From: CAZXCK01 sp964639225
Lineage (GTDB): Bacteria > Chloroflexota > Anaerolineae > Aggregatilineales > Phototrophicaceae
DNA: 23,480 nucleotides
Direction: 5' to 3'
Assembly: GCA_964639225.1 (NCBI GenBank)
Contig: CAZXCK010000066.1
Location: 1 to 23,480, forward strand
Numbering within the stretch: the stretch's first letter is position 1; every line of letters begins with the position of its first letter. A program made the translations under genes and the position numbers. The notes under the pieces are model-generated. The model ran no database searches. It saw nothing but the letters and a program-made list of their open reading frames with translations, and was not told where the DNA came from. Positions 7,068-14,510 of the stretch are shown in pieces.

Positions 7068-9791
7068 ATGAGTGATAAATCGAATAGTTTTGGTGCCCGC
7101 GATACGCTGAAGACCGCCGCTGGTGATGTGGCCATCTACCGGCTGGACCGGCTGGCCGCGCAGGGTGTCGGCCATGTGGATAAGCTGCCCTTCAGCATCA
7201 AGATTCTGCTGGAGAACGTGCTGCGCAACCTGGACGGCAGTCGCTACAAAGAGGAGGACGTACAGAATCTCGCTGGCTGGGATCATACGAAGCCGATGGA
7301 TGTCGAGATTCCCTTCCAGCCGGCCCGTGTGATTTTGCAGGACTTCACCGGCGTCCCCTGCGTGGTGGACCTGGCGGCGCTGCGCAGCGCGATGGTGCGC
7401 ATGGGCGGCGACCCGCAGAAGATCAACCCCATCGCCCCGGTGGACCTGGTGATCGATCACTCGGTACAGGTGGACAGTTTCGCCATCCGCGAGGCGCTGG
7501 GCATCAACTCGAGGATCGAGTTCGAGCGCAACCGCGAACGCTATGAGTTCCTGCACTGGGGCCAGAAGGCGTTCGATAACTTCAAAGTGGTGCCGCCAGC
7601 TACGGGTATTGTGCACCAGGTGAATCTGGAATATCTGGCGAAGGTGGTGCAGGTGTTCCCGGATGCCGACGGCGCGCTGGTCGCCATGCCGGATACGCTG
7701 GTCGGCACAGACAGCCACACCACCATGATTAACGGTCTGGGTGTGCTGGGCTGGGGCGTGGGCGGCATCGAGGCCGAGGCGGCCATGCTGGGCCAGCCCA
7801 TCTACATGCTGATGCCGGAAGTCATCGGCTTCAAGCTCACCGGCAGCCTGCCGGAAGGGGCGACCGCTACCGATCTGGTGCTGGTCGTCACCCAGATGCT
7901 GCGCGAAAAAGGCGTGGTGGGCAAGTTCGTCGAGTTCTTCGGCACCGGCCTGAGTACCATGACCCTGCCGGACCGTGCTACGCTGGCCAACATGGCCCCG
8001 GAATACGGCGCGACGATGGGCTTCTTCCCGGTGGACGATGAGACTCTGGCTTACCTGCGCCGCACCGGGCGCGATGAGGAACTCATCGACCGGGTGGAAC
8101 GCTACAGCAAAGAGCAGGGACTCTATCGCACCGACTCGATGTCCGATCCGCTGTTTAACGAGGCGCTGGAACTGGACCTGAGCACAGTGGAGCCGAGCAT
8201 GGCGGGTCCGCAGCGCCCGCAGGATCGCGTGCTGCTGCGCGACATGAAAAACTCGTTCAGTAAAGTGCTGCGTGCGCCCATCGGGCCGCAGGGCTTCGGC
8301 CTGGATGACAAGCATATCGCCGAAACCGCCCGCATCGAAGATAACGGCAGCAGCACCGAGATCAGCCATGGCGCGGTGGTTATCGCGGCCATCACGAGCT
8401 GCACCAACACCAGCAATCCCTCGGTGATGCTGGCGGCGGGTCTGCTGGCGAAAAAAGCCGTCGAGCGCGGCCTGACGCGCAAGCCCTACGTCAAAACCAG
8501 CCTGGCCCCCGGCTCGAAGGTGGTCACGGAATATCTTGATAAATCCGGCCTGACGCCCTACCTGGAACAGGCTGGCTTCTTCACCGTCGGTTATGGCTGT
8601 ACGACATGCATCGGTAACAGCGGCCCGCTGCCAGAGCCGGTCGTGGACGCTATCAACAAAGGCGACCTGATCGCCGCCGGTGTGTTGAGCGGCAATCGTA
8701 ACTTCGCCGGGCGCATTAACCCGCATGTGCGCGCCAACTATCTGGCGTCGCCGCCGCTGGTGGTGGCTTACGCCCTGGCCGGTACGGTCGATATCGACCT
8801 CGTCAACGACCCCATCGGTTACGACGGCGCGGGCGAGGCGGTCTACCTCAAAGACATCTGGCCCAGCCAGCAGGAAATCCTGGATGCGGTGCAGAACAAC
8901 GTCACCGCCGAGATGTTCCGCGAACAGTACGGCAACGTTTACGATGGCAACGAGATGTGGAACGCTATCCCCAGCACGGACGAAGCGGTTTACGCCTGGG
9001 ATGACAGCAGCACCTACGTGCAGCATCCGCCGTTCTTTATCGACATGCCGGTGGAGCCGGAACCCATCCAGCCTATCGCCGGGGCGCGCGTGCTGGTCAA
9101 GGTGGGCGACACGGTAACGACCGATCACATCTCGCCAGCGGGCAGCATCGCCATCAACAGCCCCGCCGGGGAATATCTGATGAGCCTGGGTGTGGAGCCG
9201 AAGGACTTCAACAGCTACGGCGCGCGGCGCGGCAACGACCGCATCATGACACGCGGTACATTCGCCAACATCCGCCTGCGTAACCAGCTTGTTCCCGGCA
9301 GCGAAGGCGGCGTGACGCTTTACCTGCCCACCGGCGAACAGATGTCGATCTATGACGCGGCCATGCTCTACATCGACGATGGCACGCCGCTGGTTATTCT
9401 GGCGGGCAAGGATTATGGCATGGGTTCCAGCCGCGACTGGGCCGCCAAAGGGACGTATCTGCTGGGCGTGAAGGCGGTCATCGCCGAGAGCTTCGAGCGC
9501 ATCCATCGCAGCAATCTGGTGATGATGGGCGTGCTGCCGCTGGTGTTTGAACCGGGCCAGGGCTGGGAGTCGCTGGGACTCACCGGCCAGGAGACTTACG
9601 AGTTCGAGGGGCTGGACGACAACATCCAGACACGGCAGAAGCTGGCGGTCCACGCCACCGACGCCGACGGCAAGGTTAAGACGTTCGCGGCTATCGCCCG
9701 GCTGGATACGCCGGTCGAGATCGAATACTATCGCAACGGCGGTATTCTGCAGACGGTGCTGCGCAGCTTCCTCAGGGAAAGCGGCGCGTAG
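7068..9791 (+). CDS. acnA: Aconitate hydratase (AcnA/IRP1 type)
   Basis: Reaction: citrate to isocitrate via cis-aconitate in the TCA cycle, using a [4Fe-4S] cluster in the cytosol. Seen: 907 residues, the usual AcnA length, with the three cluster-binding cysteines Cys445 (TSCTNTSNPS), Cys511 and Cys514 (GYGCTTCIGNSG). Other motifs are VGTDSHTTMINGLGVLGWGVGG, the swivel-domain block KDYGMGSSRDWAAKG and ESFERIHRSNLVMMG. The ATG at 7068 is preferred over a GTG nine bases upstream because AAGGTG lies six bases before it. It stands alone with its own promoter and a strong terminator, so it is monocistronic. Translation reads through without interruption. Confidence 0.97.
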   Translation: MSDKSNSFGARDTLKTAAGDVAIYRLDRLAAQGVGHVDKLPFSIKILLENVLRNLDGSRYKEEDVQNLAGWDHTKPMDVEIPFQPARVILQDFTGVPCVVDLAALRSAMVRMGGDPQKINPIAPVDLVIDHSVQVDSFAIREALGINSRIEFERNRERYEFLHWGQKAFDNFKVVPPATGIVHQVNLEYLAKVVQVFPDADGALVAMPDTLVGTDSHTTMINGLGVLGWGVGGIEAEAAMLGQPIYMLMPEVIGFKLTGSLPEGATATDLVLVVTQMLREKGVVGKFVEFFGTGLSTMTLPDRATLANMAPEYGATMGFFPVDDETLAYLRRTGRDEELIDRVERYSKEQGLYRTDSMSDPLFNEALELDLSTVEPSMAGPQRPQDRVLLRDMKNSFSKVLRAPIGPQGFGLDDKHIAETARIEDNGSSTEISHGAVVIAAITSCTNTSNPSVMLAAGLLAKKAVERGLTRKPYVKTSLAPGSKVVTEYLDKSGLTPYLEQAGFFTVGYGCTTCIGNSGPLPEPVVDAINKGDLIAAGVLSGNRNFAGRINPHVRANYLASPPLVVAYALAGTVDIDLVNDPIGYDGAGEAVYLKDIWPSQQEILDAVQNNVTAEMFREQYGNVYDGNEMWNAIPSTDEAVYAWDDSSTYVQHPPFFIDMPVEPEPIQPIAGARVLVKVGDTVTTDHISPAGSIAINSPAGEYLMSLGVEPKDFNSYGARRGNDRIMTRGTFANIRLRNQLVPGSEGGVTLYLPTGEQMSIYDAAMLYIDDGTPLVILAGKDYGMGSSRDWAAKGTYLLGVKAVIAESFERIHRSNLVMMGVLPLVFEPGQGWESLGLTGQETYEFEGLDDNIQTRQKLAVHATDADGKVKTFAAIARLDTPVEIEYYRNGGILQTVLRSFLRESGA

Positions 9792-9814
9792 CACGAGCGG
9801 TAGTTGTCATCAGG

Positions 9815-9850
9815 CAAACGGGGCACATTCGACGTGCCCCGTTTGGTTTT
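9815..9850 (+). terminator. Intrinsic terminator after acnA
   Basis: Perfect 12-bp arms CAAACGGGGCAC (9815-9826) and GTGCCCCGTTTG (9834-9845) with a 7-base loop, followed by GTTTT (9846-9850). It begins 24 bases after the acnA stop, and its T-run touches the stop of the convergent gene. On the minus strand there is no proper T-run. Confidence 0.85.
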
Positions 9851-10692
9851 CATGATGTTTGTCTGATGCGCAGGCGCTGCGGATTCGCGTCTTCCACCCG
9901 TTCGATGACGCTGCGCGCTTCCAGGTCCAGCTTGACGGTAGTCACGTACCAGCGGACCGACCCCTCGAAATCCGGCAGGCGCTCGCTGACGGCGGCGCTC
10001 AGTTCCTGGAAGCTGATCTCGCCGTGTGTCAGCAGGGCATCGAGGATGGCATCACGAATCTGCTCGTATTTGTGGCGGTCGATACTGAGGCTGCGCTTGC
10101 CTTCCGGGTGCAGCGCCTCGATTTTGTCACCGGCTGGTTCATCGGATGCGACTGGCTCCGGTTCACGGGCCGGGGCCGGTTGGTGGCCGTTGCTGCTGGC
10201 GGCCCCATTGGCGTATTCGTGGCGCGGCGGTTCGGCTTCGTCGCTGTCGCTGGTGACCGGGATGGGCGTCAACTGGGCGCGGTAGCGATCCTCGACGTAC
10301 AGCATCCAGGCCAGCCCCACCGCCAGCGTCGAGGTGCCAGTCAGCAGGCCGGAGATACCCCAGCCCAGCACCGGCACGACGTTCAGCACCTCGCTGAGCA
10401 GCGCCTGCGACACTTTGACGGCGGCATAACCCACCACGCCGCCGGTGAAGATCACCACGCCCGCCTGGCCCAGCATCTCGCGCAGGTGGCGCGCGGACAG
10501 GTTCCGATGGTAGTAAACCTTGTAGATGTCCCAGAACATCCAGGCGTCGGCGGCGGCGATGCCGAGCATTTTGGCCGTCTCCAGGGCCGGTGTGGGGACC
10601 GCGCCCGCCAGTGTGGTCCCGACGACAGTCTGGCCGATGCGGATAATGGCGTCGGCGCGTTTGCGATCCAGGTCTTTCTGAACTATGGTCAT
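9850..10692 (-). CDS. DUF697-like membrane protein fused to a winged-helix (DUF6958-like) domain
   Basis: A 280-residue protein with three parts. Residues about 15-135 are hydrophobic, with TTLAGAVPTPALETAKMLGIAAADAWMFWDIYKVYY early and NVVPVLGWGISGLLTGTSTLAVGLAWMLYVED later, a pattern like DUF697 (YcjF-type) membrane domains. Residues about 140-200 are a Pro/Glu/Ala-rich disordered linker. Residues about 205-280 (YEQIRDAILDALLTHGEISFQEL, then SVRWYVTTVKLDLEARSVIERV) look like a winged helix resembling the DUF6958 family. The ATG at 10692 is preferred over a GTG at 10698 because AAGGGA lies seven bases upstream. A membrane-tethered nucleic-acid or protein-binding module is possible, but the role is unknown. 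Family assignments come from pattern recognition only. Confidence 0.72.
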   Translation of the reverse strand: MTIVQKDLDRKRADAIIRIGQTVVGTTLAGAVPTPALETAKMLGIAAADAWMFWDIYKVYYHRNLSARHLREMLGQAGVVIFTGGVVGYAAVKVSQALLSEVLNVVPVLGWGISGLLTGTSTLAVGLAWMLYVEDRYRAQLTPIPVTSDSDEAEPPRHEYANGAASSNGHQPAPAREPEPVASDEPAGDKIEALHPEGKRSLSIDRHKYEQIRDAILDALLTHGEISFQELSAAVSERLPDFEGSVRWYVTTVKLDLEARSVIERVEDANPQRLRIRQTS

Positions 10693-10739
10693 AATCACTT
10701 CCCTTAGAATTGCAATTGGCGAACCGGATTCATAGTTCG

Positions 10740-10745
10740 ATTATA
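10740..10745 (-). promoter_or_regulatory. -10 box for the DUF697-like gene
   Basis: A perfect TATAAT on the minus strand predicts transcription start near 10733 and a leader of about 40 bases. The -35 (GAATGT at 17-base spacing) is poor. A 10-bp palindrome AATTGCAATT (10708-10717) lies in the leader. Confidence 0.45.
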
Positions 10746-10808
10746 CACGGCTCCGGCAGATGACATTCCTCATCAAAACCATACGTGTTTTTCGGCCCGT
10801 TGGATGCG

Positions 10809-10814
10809 TATAAT
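10809..10814 (+). promoter_or_regulatory. -10 box placing rnhA transcription at its start codon
   Basis: A perfect TATAAT ends seven bases before the ATG at 10822. Transcription normally starts six to eight bases after the -10, so the mRNA would begin at or next to the start codon and be leaderless. No Shine-Dalgarno sequence is present. The -35 region is weak. Confidence 0.5.
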
Positions 10815-10821
10815 ATGCACC

Positions 10822-11274
10822 ATGAGCACACAACAACCCCAAGTGACCATCTACACCGACGGCGGCGCCAAACCTAACCCCGGACCCGGCGGCTGGGGCG
10901 CGCTGCTGATCGCTGGCCCGCACCGTAAGGAACTCAGCGGCGGTGAACCGAGTACGACCAACAATCGTATGGAGCTGCTGGCGGCCATCCACGCGCTGGA
11001 AGCCCTGACGCAGCCCTGCGTGGTCGAATTCTACACCGACAGCCAGTATCTCAAGCGCGGCATCACCGAATGGCTGCCGCGCTGGCAGCGCAACAACTGG
11101 AAGACGGCTAATCGCCAGCCAGTCAAAAACCAGGAGTTGTGGCAGCGCCTGCACGAGGCGACCGCCCGCCACGACATCCGCTGGCACTGGACGCGCGGCC
11201 ATGCCGGCGACGAACTCAACGAGCACGTTGACCGTCTGGCGACCGCCGCCCGCCGTCGCCTCAGGTCGCGCTAG
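10822..11274 (+). CDS. rnhA: Ribonuclease HI
   Basis: Reaction: cleaves RNA in RNA-DNA hybrids, removing primers and R-loops. Seen: 150 residues, close to the 155 of E. coli RNase HI, with Asp13 (IYTDGGAKPNPGPGGWGALL), Glu51 (NNRMELLAAIHAL), Asp73 (FYTDSQYLKRGI), His127 (WTRGHAGDELNEHVDRLA) and Asp137. These make the complete two-metal active site and the catalytic His loop. The basic-protrusion segment RWQRNNWKTANRQPVKN is present as in E. coli. The upstream ATG at 10804 overlaps the TATAAT box and adds no conserved residues, so 10822 is chosen, which implies a leaderless mRNA. It is followed by an aminotransferase after 96 bases. Confidence 0.96.
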   Translation: MSTQQPQVTIYTDGGAKPNPGPGGWGALLIAGPHRKELSGGEPSTTNNRMELLAAIHALEALTQPCVVEFYTDSQYLKRGITEWLPRWQRNNWKTANRQPVKNQELWQRLHEATARHDIRWHWTRGHAGDELNEHVDRLATAARRRLRSR

Positions 11275-11281
11275 CGCGGTA

Positions 11282-11300
11282 CGGCGCGGAGTTTGCGCCG
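11282..11300 (+). other. Short hairpin after rnhA
   Basis: CGGCGC (11282-11287) pairs with GCGCCG (11295-11300) around a 7-base loop, eight bases after the rnhA stop. There is no T-run, so intrinsic termination is doubtful. Confidence 0.25.
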
Positions 11301-11370
11301 CTGCAATTATGCGTTATGCTGATGCTCGACAGCTTAAACCAAATCGACACAACAAACCCAGGACAGTCTT

Positions 11371-12540
11371 ATGCCAACCATTGCCAGGCGTGTAGTTCCC
11401 TTTGGGACCACCATTTTCACCGAGATCAACAGCCTCGCCCAGCAGCATAACGCCATCAATCTGGGGCAGGGCAAGCCAGACTTTGACGGTCCCGCCGAGG
11501 TGGTCGAAGCCTTCCGGCGCGCACTGGCCGACGGCAGCTACAACCAGTACGCGCCCGGACCCGGCGCGCCGTCGCTGCGGCAGGCCATCGCCGATTTTGT
11601 CGGACGATTCTACAACCTGGACATCGACCCGGCGCGCGGCGTGCTGGTCACACCGGGCGCGACCGAGGCGATCTTCGCCTCAATAATGGGCCTGGTGGAC
11701 CCCGGTGACGAGGTGATTATCATCGAGCCGTTTTTCGACAGTTACGCGCCCGGCGTGCTGATGGCCGGCGCGACGCCGGTCTATGTGCCGCTGTATGCGC
11801 CAGACTGGACTTTTGACGAGGACGAGCTGCGCGCTGCTTTTACCCCGCACACGCGCGCGCTTATCCTCAACACGCCGCACAACCCCACCGGGCGCGTGTT
11901 TAGCCGCGGCGAGCTGGCGCTCATCGCCGAGCTGGCGCAGCAGTTCGACGTGACGGTCATCTCCGATGAAGTGTACGAGCATCTTGTCTTTGACGATTAC
12001 CAGCACATCGCTATCGCTACGCTGCCGGGCATGTTCGAGCACACGGTGACGATTGGCAGCGCCGGTAAATCGTTCGGCATGACGGGCTGGAAGGTCGGCT
12101 GGGTCTACGGCCCGGAGACGCTGGTGCAGGGGGTGGGGCAGGCGCACCAGTTCGTCGCCTTTGCCGTCAATCATCCGGCGCAGCAGGCGGTGGCGCATGC
12201 GTTCAACACGCTGCCCGGCAGCTATTACGAGGACGTGCGCGCCCTGTACACCACCAAACGCGACCTGATGATGCAGGCGCTGCAGGCTGGCAATCTGAAG
12301 ACGGCGCTGCCGCAGGGGACATATTTTGCGATGGCCGACTTCAGCGATGTTTTCGACGGCGATTCACGGGCCTTCGCTGAGTATCTCATTAAGGAGATCG
12401 GTGTGGCCTGCATCCCGCCGACGGCTTTCTACAGCGCGGAACATCAGCATCTGGGGCGCACACAGGCGCGCTTTTCGTTCGCCAAGCATGACGACATGCT
12501 GCATGCCACCGCCGAACGGCTGGCGCGGCTGCGGGCTTAA
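11371..12540 (+). CDS. PLP-dependent aminotransferase, class I/II (YbdL/kynurenine aminotransferase-like)
   Basis: Reaction type: transfer of an amino group between an amino acid and a 2-oxoacid using pyridoxal phosphate. Seen: 389 residues with NLGQGKPDFDGP (30-41), the cofactor-phosphate region GATEAIF (96-102), LNTPHNPTGR with Asn171, SDEVYEH with Asp199 and Tyr202, the Schiff-base Lys233 in GSAGKSFGMTGWKVGW, and an Arg near the C-terminus (QARFSFAK) for the substrate carboxylate. The combination resembles methionine/kynurenine-type aminotransferases. AGGA seven bases before the ATG at 11371 supports the start. It lies 85 bases before cystathionine beta-synthase, so a role in sulfur amino acid metabolism, such as methionine transamination, is plausible but not shown. 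Confidence 0.9.
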   Translation: MPTIARRVVPFGTTIFTEINSLAQQHNAINLGQGKPDFDGPAEVVEAFRRALADGSYNQYAPGPGAPSLRQAIADFVGRFYNLDIDPARGVLVTPGATEAIFASIMGLVDPGDEVIIIEPFFDSYAPGVLMAGATPVYVPLYAPDWTFDEDELRAAFTPHTRALILNTPHNPTGRVFSRGELALIAELAQQFDVTVISDEVYEHLVFDDYQHIAIATLPGMFEHTVTIGSAGKSFGMTGWKVGWVYGPETLVQGVGQAHQFVAFAVNHPAQQAVAHAFNTLPGSYYEDVRALYTTKRDLMMQALQAGNLKTALPQGTYFAMADFSDVFDGDSRAFAEYLIKEIGVACIPPTAFYSAEHQHLGRTQARFSFAKHDDMLHATAERLARLRA

Positions 12541-12561
12541 TATCCAGTAAGACCGGACTCA

Positions 12562-12576
12562 AAAGCGGGGCGCTTT
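12562..12576 (+). other. Small hairpin between aminotransferase and CBS genes
   Basis: AAAGCG and CGCTTT pair perfectly around GGG. The stem is only six base pairs and the T residues are part of it, so it is at best a weak terminator. It could partly separate the two genes. Confidence 0.25.
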
Positions 12577-12625
12577 CTGGTAAACTGGACGTATCGCAGG
12601 CAATTTGTAAAGGTTTTGAAGGATC

Positions 12626-14080
12626 ATGGTCACGACACAGATCAACCCAATGGCCCCGGCGGATGACGCCGCCGAACCGCGTATCTACGACAATGTGCTG
12701 CAGGTAATCGGCAATACGCCGCTTGTTCGAATCAGCCATTTGACGCGGGGCCTGCGCTGTCAGATCGTGGCGAAGATCGAATACCTGAATCCGGGTGGCT
12801 CGGTGAAGGACCGCATCGGTCTGACGATCATCGAGGATGCCGAGCGCAAGGGACTGCTTAAGCCGGGCGGCACGGTCGTCGAGGCGACATCGGGCAACAC
12901 CGGTGTCGGTCTGGCGATGGCGGCCATCCTCAAGGGCTATAAGACCGTCTTTGTGATGCCGGATAAGATGTCCGACGAGAAAATCCGTGTGCTGCGTGCA
13001 TACGGGGCACGGGTGGTGGTGACGCCGACCAACGTCGAGCCGGAAGACCCGCGCAGCTATTACAGCGTCGCCCAGCAGATCGTCGACGAGACGCCCAACA
13101 GCATTCTGGCGAATCAGTACCACAACCCGGTCAACCCGGAGACGCACTTCGCCACCACTGGCCCGGAGATCTGGCAGCAGACCGCCGGCAAAGTGGATGT
13201 GTTTGTGTGTGGCATGGGGACCGGCGGCACCATCACCGGCGCGGCGCGCTACCTCAAGCAGATGAATCCCCATGTGCAGATCGTCGGCGTGGACCCGGTG
13301 GGGTCCATTCTTTACGACTACTTCTACAGCGGCCAGATGACCGAAGCCGAGGCATACAAAACCGAAGGCATCGGCGAGGACTTCATCCCGTCCAATTATG
13401 ACTTCAGTGTGATCGACGATATGGTGCGCGTCAGCGACAAAGAGGCCATGCTGATGACACGGCGGCTGGTGCGCGAGGAAGCCATCTTCGCTGGCAACTC
13501 GGCGGGGGCGGCGGTGGCCGGGGCGCTCAAGTACGCCGCCGAGCGCGACCTGGGACCGGATAAAACGGTGGTGGTGCTGCTGCCGGACAGCGGCTCGCGC
13601 TACCTGAGCAAGGTCTTTGACGACAACTGGATGCGCGAAAATCGCTTTTTGGAGAGCGACTGGACTGAGACGACCGTCAGCACGGTGCTGGACCGCAAAT
13701 CACAGGGGCAGATGGTCGTCGCCCATTGTTCAGACGCGGTCGGCGATGTCATCGCCCGGCTGAAGGCCGCCGATATTTCGCAGCTTCCGGTGATCGGCGA
13801 GCGCGAGCAGTTGCTGGGCGTGGTCACCGAGGTCAGCCTGCTGGGCTATCTGCTGCGCGCACCGGGCAGCGAGGCGGCGCGGGTGGCCATCAAGGATGCG
13901 GGTGTCATCGACGAGAATATCCCGACGCTGCACGCGCACACACCGATCGAGTCGGTTATCAGCCTGTTCAGCACGCATAAGCTGGCACTGGTGACCGAGC
14001 ACATTCCCGACAGCGACGACCGGCGCGTGGTGGGCATCATCACACAGATCGACCTGCTCGATTTTCTGGCGAATCGCTGA
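12626..14080 (+). CDS. Cystathionine beta-synthase (PLP domain plus two CBS domains)
   Basis: Reaction: condenses serine and homocysteine to cystathionine, the first step of transsulfuration toward cysteine. Seen: 484 residues; PLP lysine Lys61 in NPGGSVKDRIG; the substrate loop SGNTG (89-93); the phosphate-binding GMGTGGTITG; and EGIGEDFIPSNYDFSVID, characteristic of CBS rather than CysK. Two CBS domains fill about 350-484 (SQLPVIGEREQLLGVVTEVSLL, then LALVTEHIPDSDDRRVVGIITQIDLLDFL). No heme-binding N-terminal extension is present. The ATG at 12626 has GAAGGA unusually close (two bases) and AAAGG 12 bases away; Met9 is an alternative start. A neighbouring cystathionine gamma enzyme supports the pathway assignment. 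The CBS pair may bind an adenosyl ligand, as in relatives. Confidence 0.93.
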   Translation: MVTTQINPMAPADDAAEPRIYDNVLQVIGNTPLVRISHLTRGLRCQIVAKIEYLNPGGSVKDRIGLTIIEDAERKGLLKPGGTVVEATSGNTGVGLAMAAILKGYKTVFVMPDKMSDEKIRVLRAYGARVVVTPTNVEPEDPRSYYSVAQQIVDETPNSILANQYHNPVNPETHFATTGPEIWQQTAGKVDVFVCGMGTGGTITGAARYLKQMNPHVQIVGVDPVGSILYDYFYSGQMTEAEAYKTEGIGEDFIPSNYDFSVIDDMVRVSDKEAMLMTRRLVREEAIFAGNSAGAAVAGALKYAAERDLGPDKTVVVLLPDSGSRYLSKVFDDNWMRENRFLESDWTETTVSTVLDRKSQGQMVVAHCSDAVGDVIARLKAADISQLPVIGEREQLLGVVTEVSLLGYLLRAPGSEAARVAIKDAGVIDENIPTLHAHTPIESVISLFSTHKLALVTEHIPDSDDRRVVGIITQIDLLDFLANR

Positions 14081-14100
14081 GATATATCTGTATCACAATC

Positions 14101-14133
14101 AAAAACACGACTCCATCAGGAGCCGTGTTTTTT
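14101..14133. terminator. Bidirectional intrinsic terminator between convergent genes
   Basis: AAAAACACGACTCC (14101-14114) pairs with GGAGCCGTGTTTTT (14119-14133 region) with one A-C mismatch and a four-base loop. The 3' side carries a run of six T. The A-run on the left provides T residues for the minus strand too. It fits both the CBS gene and the convergent small gene. Confidence 0.8.
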
Positions 14134-14154
14134 GTTCATGAGGCGGATAATGGT

Positions 14155-14400
14155 CTAGGTGAAGCGGCTCATATCCTGTAATGCGGCATTAATGCGAGCG
14201 TTGTGCTCTTCCATGTCTGACGATTGGTTGCTGGCTTCAATCAGGTCTTCCAGATGCTGCATGATATCCGCCAGTTCCATTGCTGTAGGATTACGGTGTT
14301 CCCGCTTGTAGGGCTGTGCGTTTAGGTACCGTTTGATTTGCTCCAGATCACGGAGTGACAAATGCTCCATGCGTCTGAGGATATCGCTCATGTCCGCCAT
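14155..14400 (-). CDS. Hypothetical small protein, 81 residues
   Basis: I do not recognise the family. It begins MADMSDILRRMEHLSLRDLE and ends ALQDMSRFT. It is highly polar, predicted mostly helical, rich in Glu, Asp, Arg and His, and has no hydrophobic segment or Cys. The ATG at 14400 has AAAGG nine bases upstream; Met4 is an alternative. A candidate -10 (TACAAT, minus strand, 14440-14435) and the shared terminator on its 3' side make it an independent unit. It sits between the cystathionine beta-synthase and gamma-synthase/lyase genes. It looks like a small regulatory or antitoxin-like protein, but no motif proves that. Confidence 0.6.
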   Translation of the reverse strand: MADMSDILRRMEHLSLRDLEQIKRYLNAQPYKREHRNPTAMELADIMQHLEDLIEASNQSSDMEEHNARINAALQDMSRFT

Positions 14401-14434
14401 GTTGTGATGCCTTTTACACTGCTGCTTTGATTCG

Positions 14435-14470
14435 ATTGTAACACATAGTATCCAGAGACTGGGTTACAAT
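14435..14470. promoter_or_regulatory. Inverted repeat with opposed TACAAT boxes
   Basis: ATTGTAAC (14435-14442) and GTTACAAT (14463-14470) form an 8-bp inverted repeat with 20 bases between. Each arm contains TACAAT pointing outward. The left one suits the 14400 gene (start near 14428). The right one would transcribe antisense to the neighbouring gamma-synthase gene. Alternatively the dyad is a regulator site. Confidence 0.3.
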
Positions 14471-14510
14471 ACTGGAATTCCGTAAATTTGTCACCACCAA
14501 TACATGACAG

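Noticed and set aside
7047..9794. A 915-codon open frame antisense to aconitase
   Set aside because: It mirrors acnA codon for codon; high GC at third positions removes stops on the opposite strand. The translation has no recognisable domain, while the plus strand is an intact aconitase.
9859..10707. A plus-strand frame of the same length as the DUF697-like gene
   Set aside because: The minus strand has a ribosome site, a TATAAT box and a coherent membrane plus winged-helix protein; the plus-strand translation does not.
11293..11320. Promoter TTGCGC-N16-TATGCT before the first aminotransferase
   Set aside because: Only three of six and four of six matches and non-optimal spacing; not strong enough to list as a feature.
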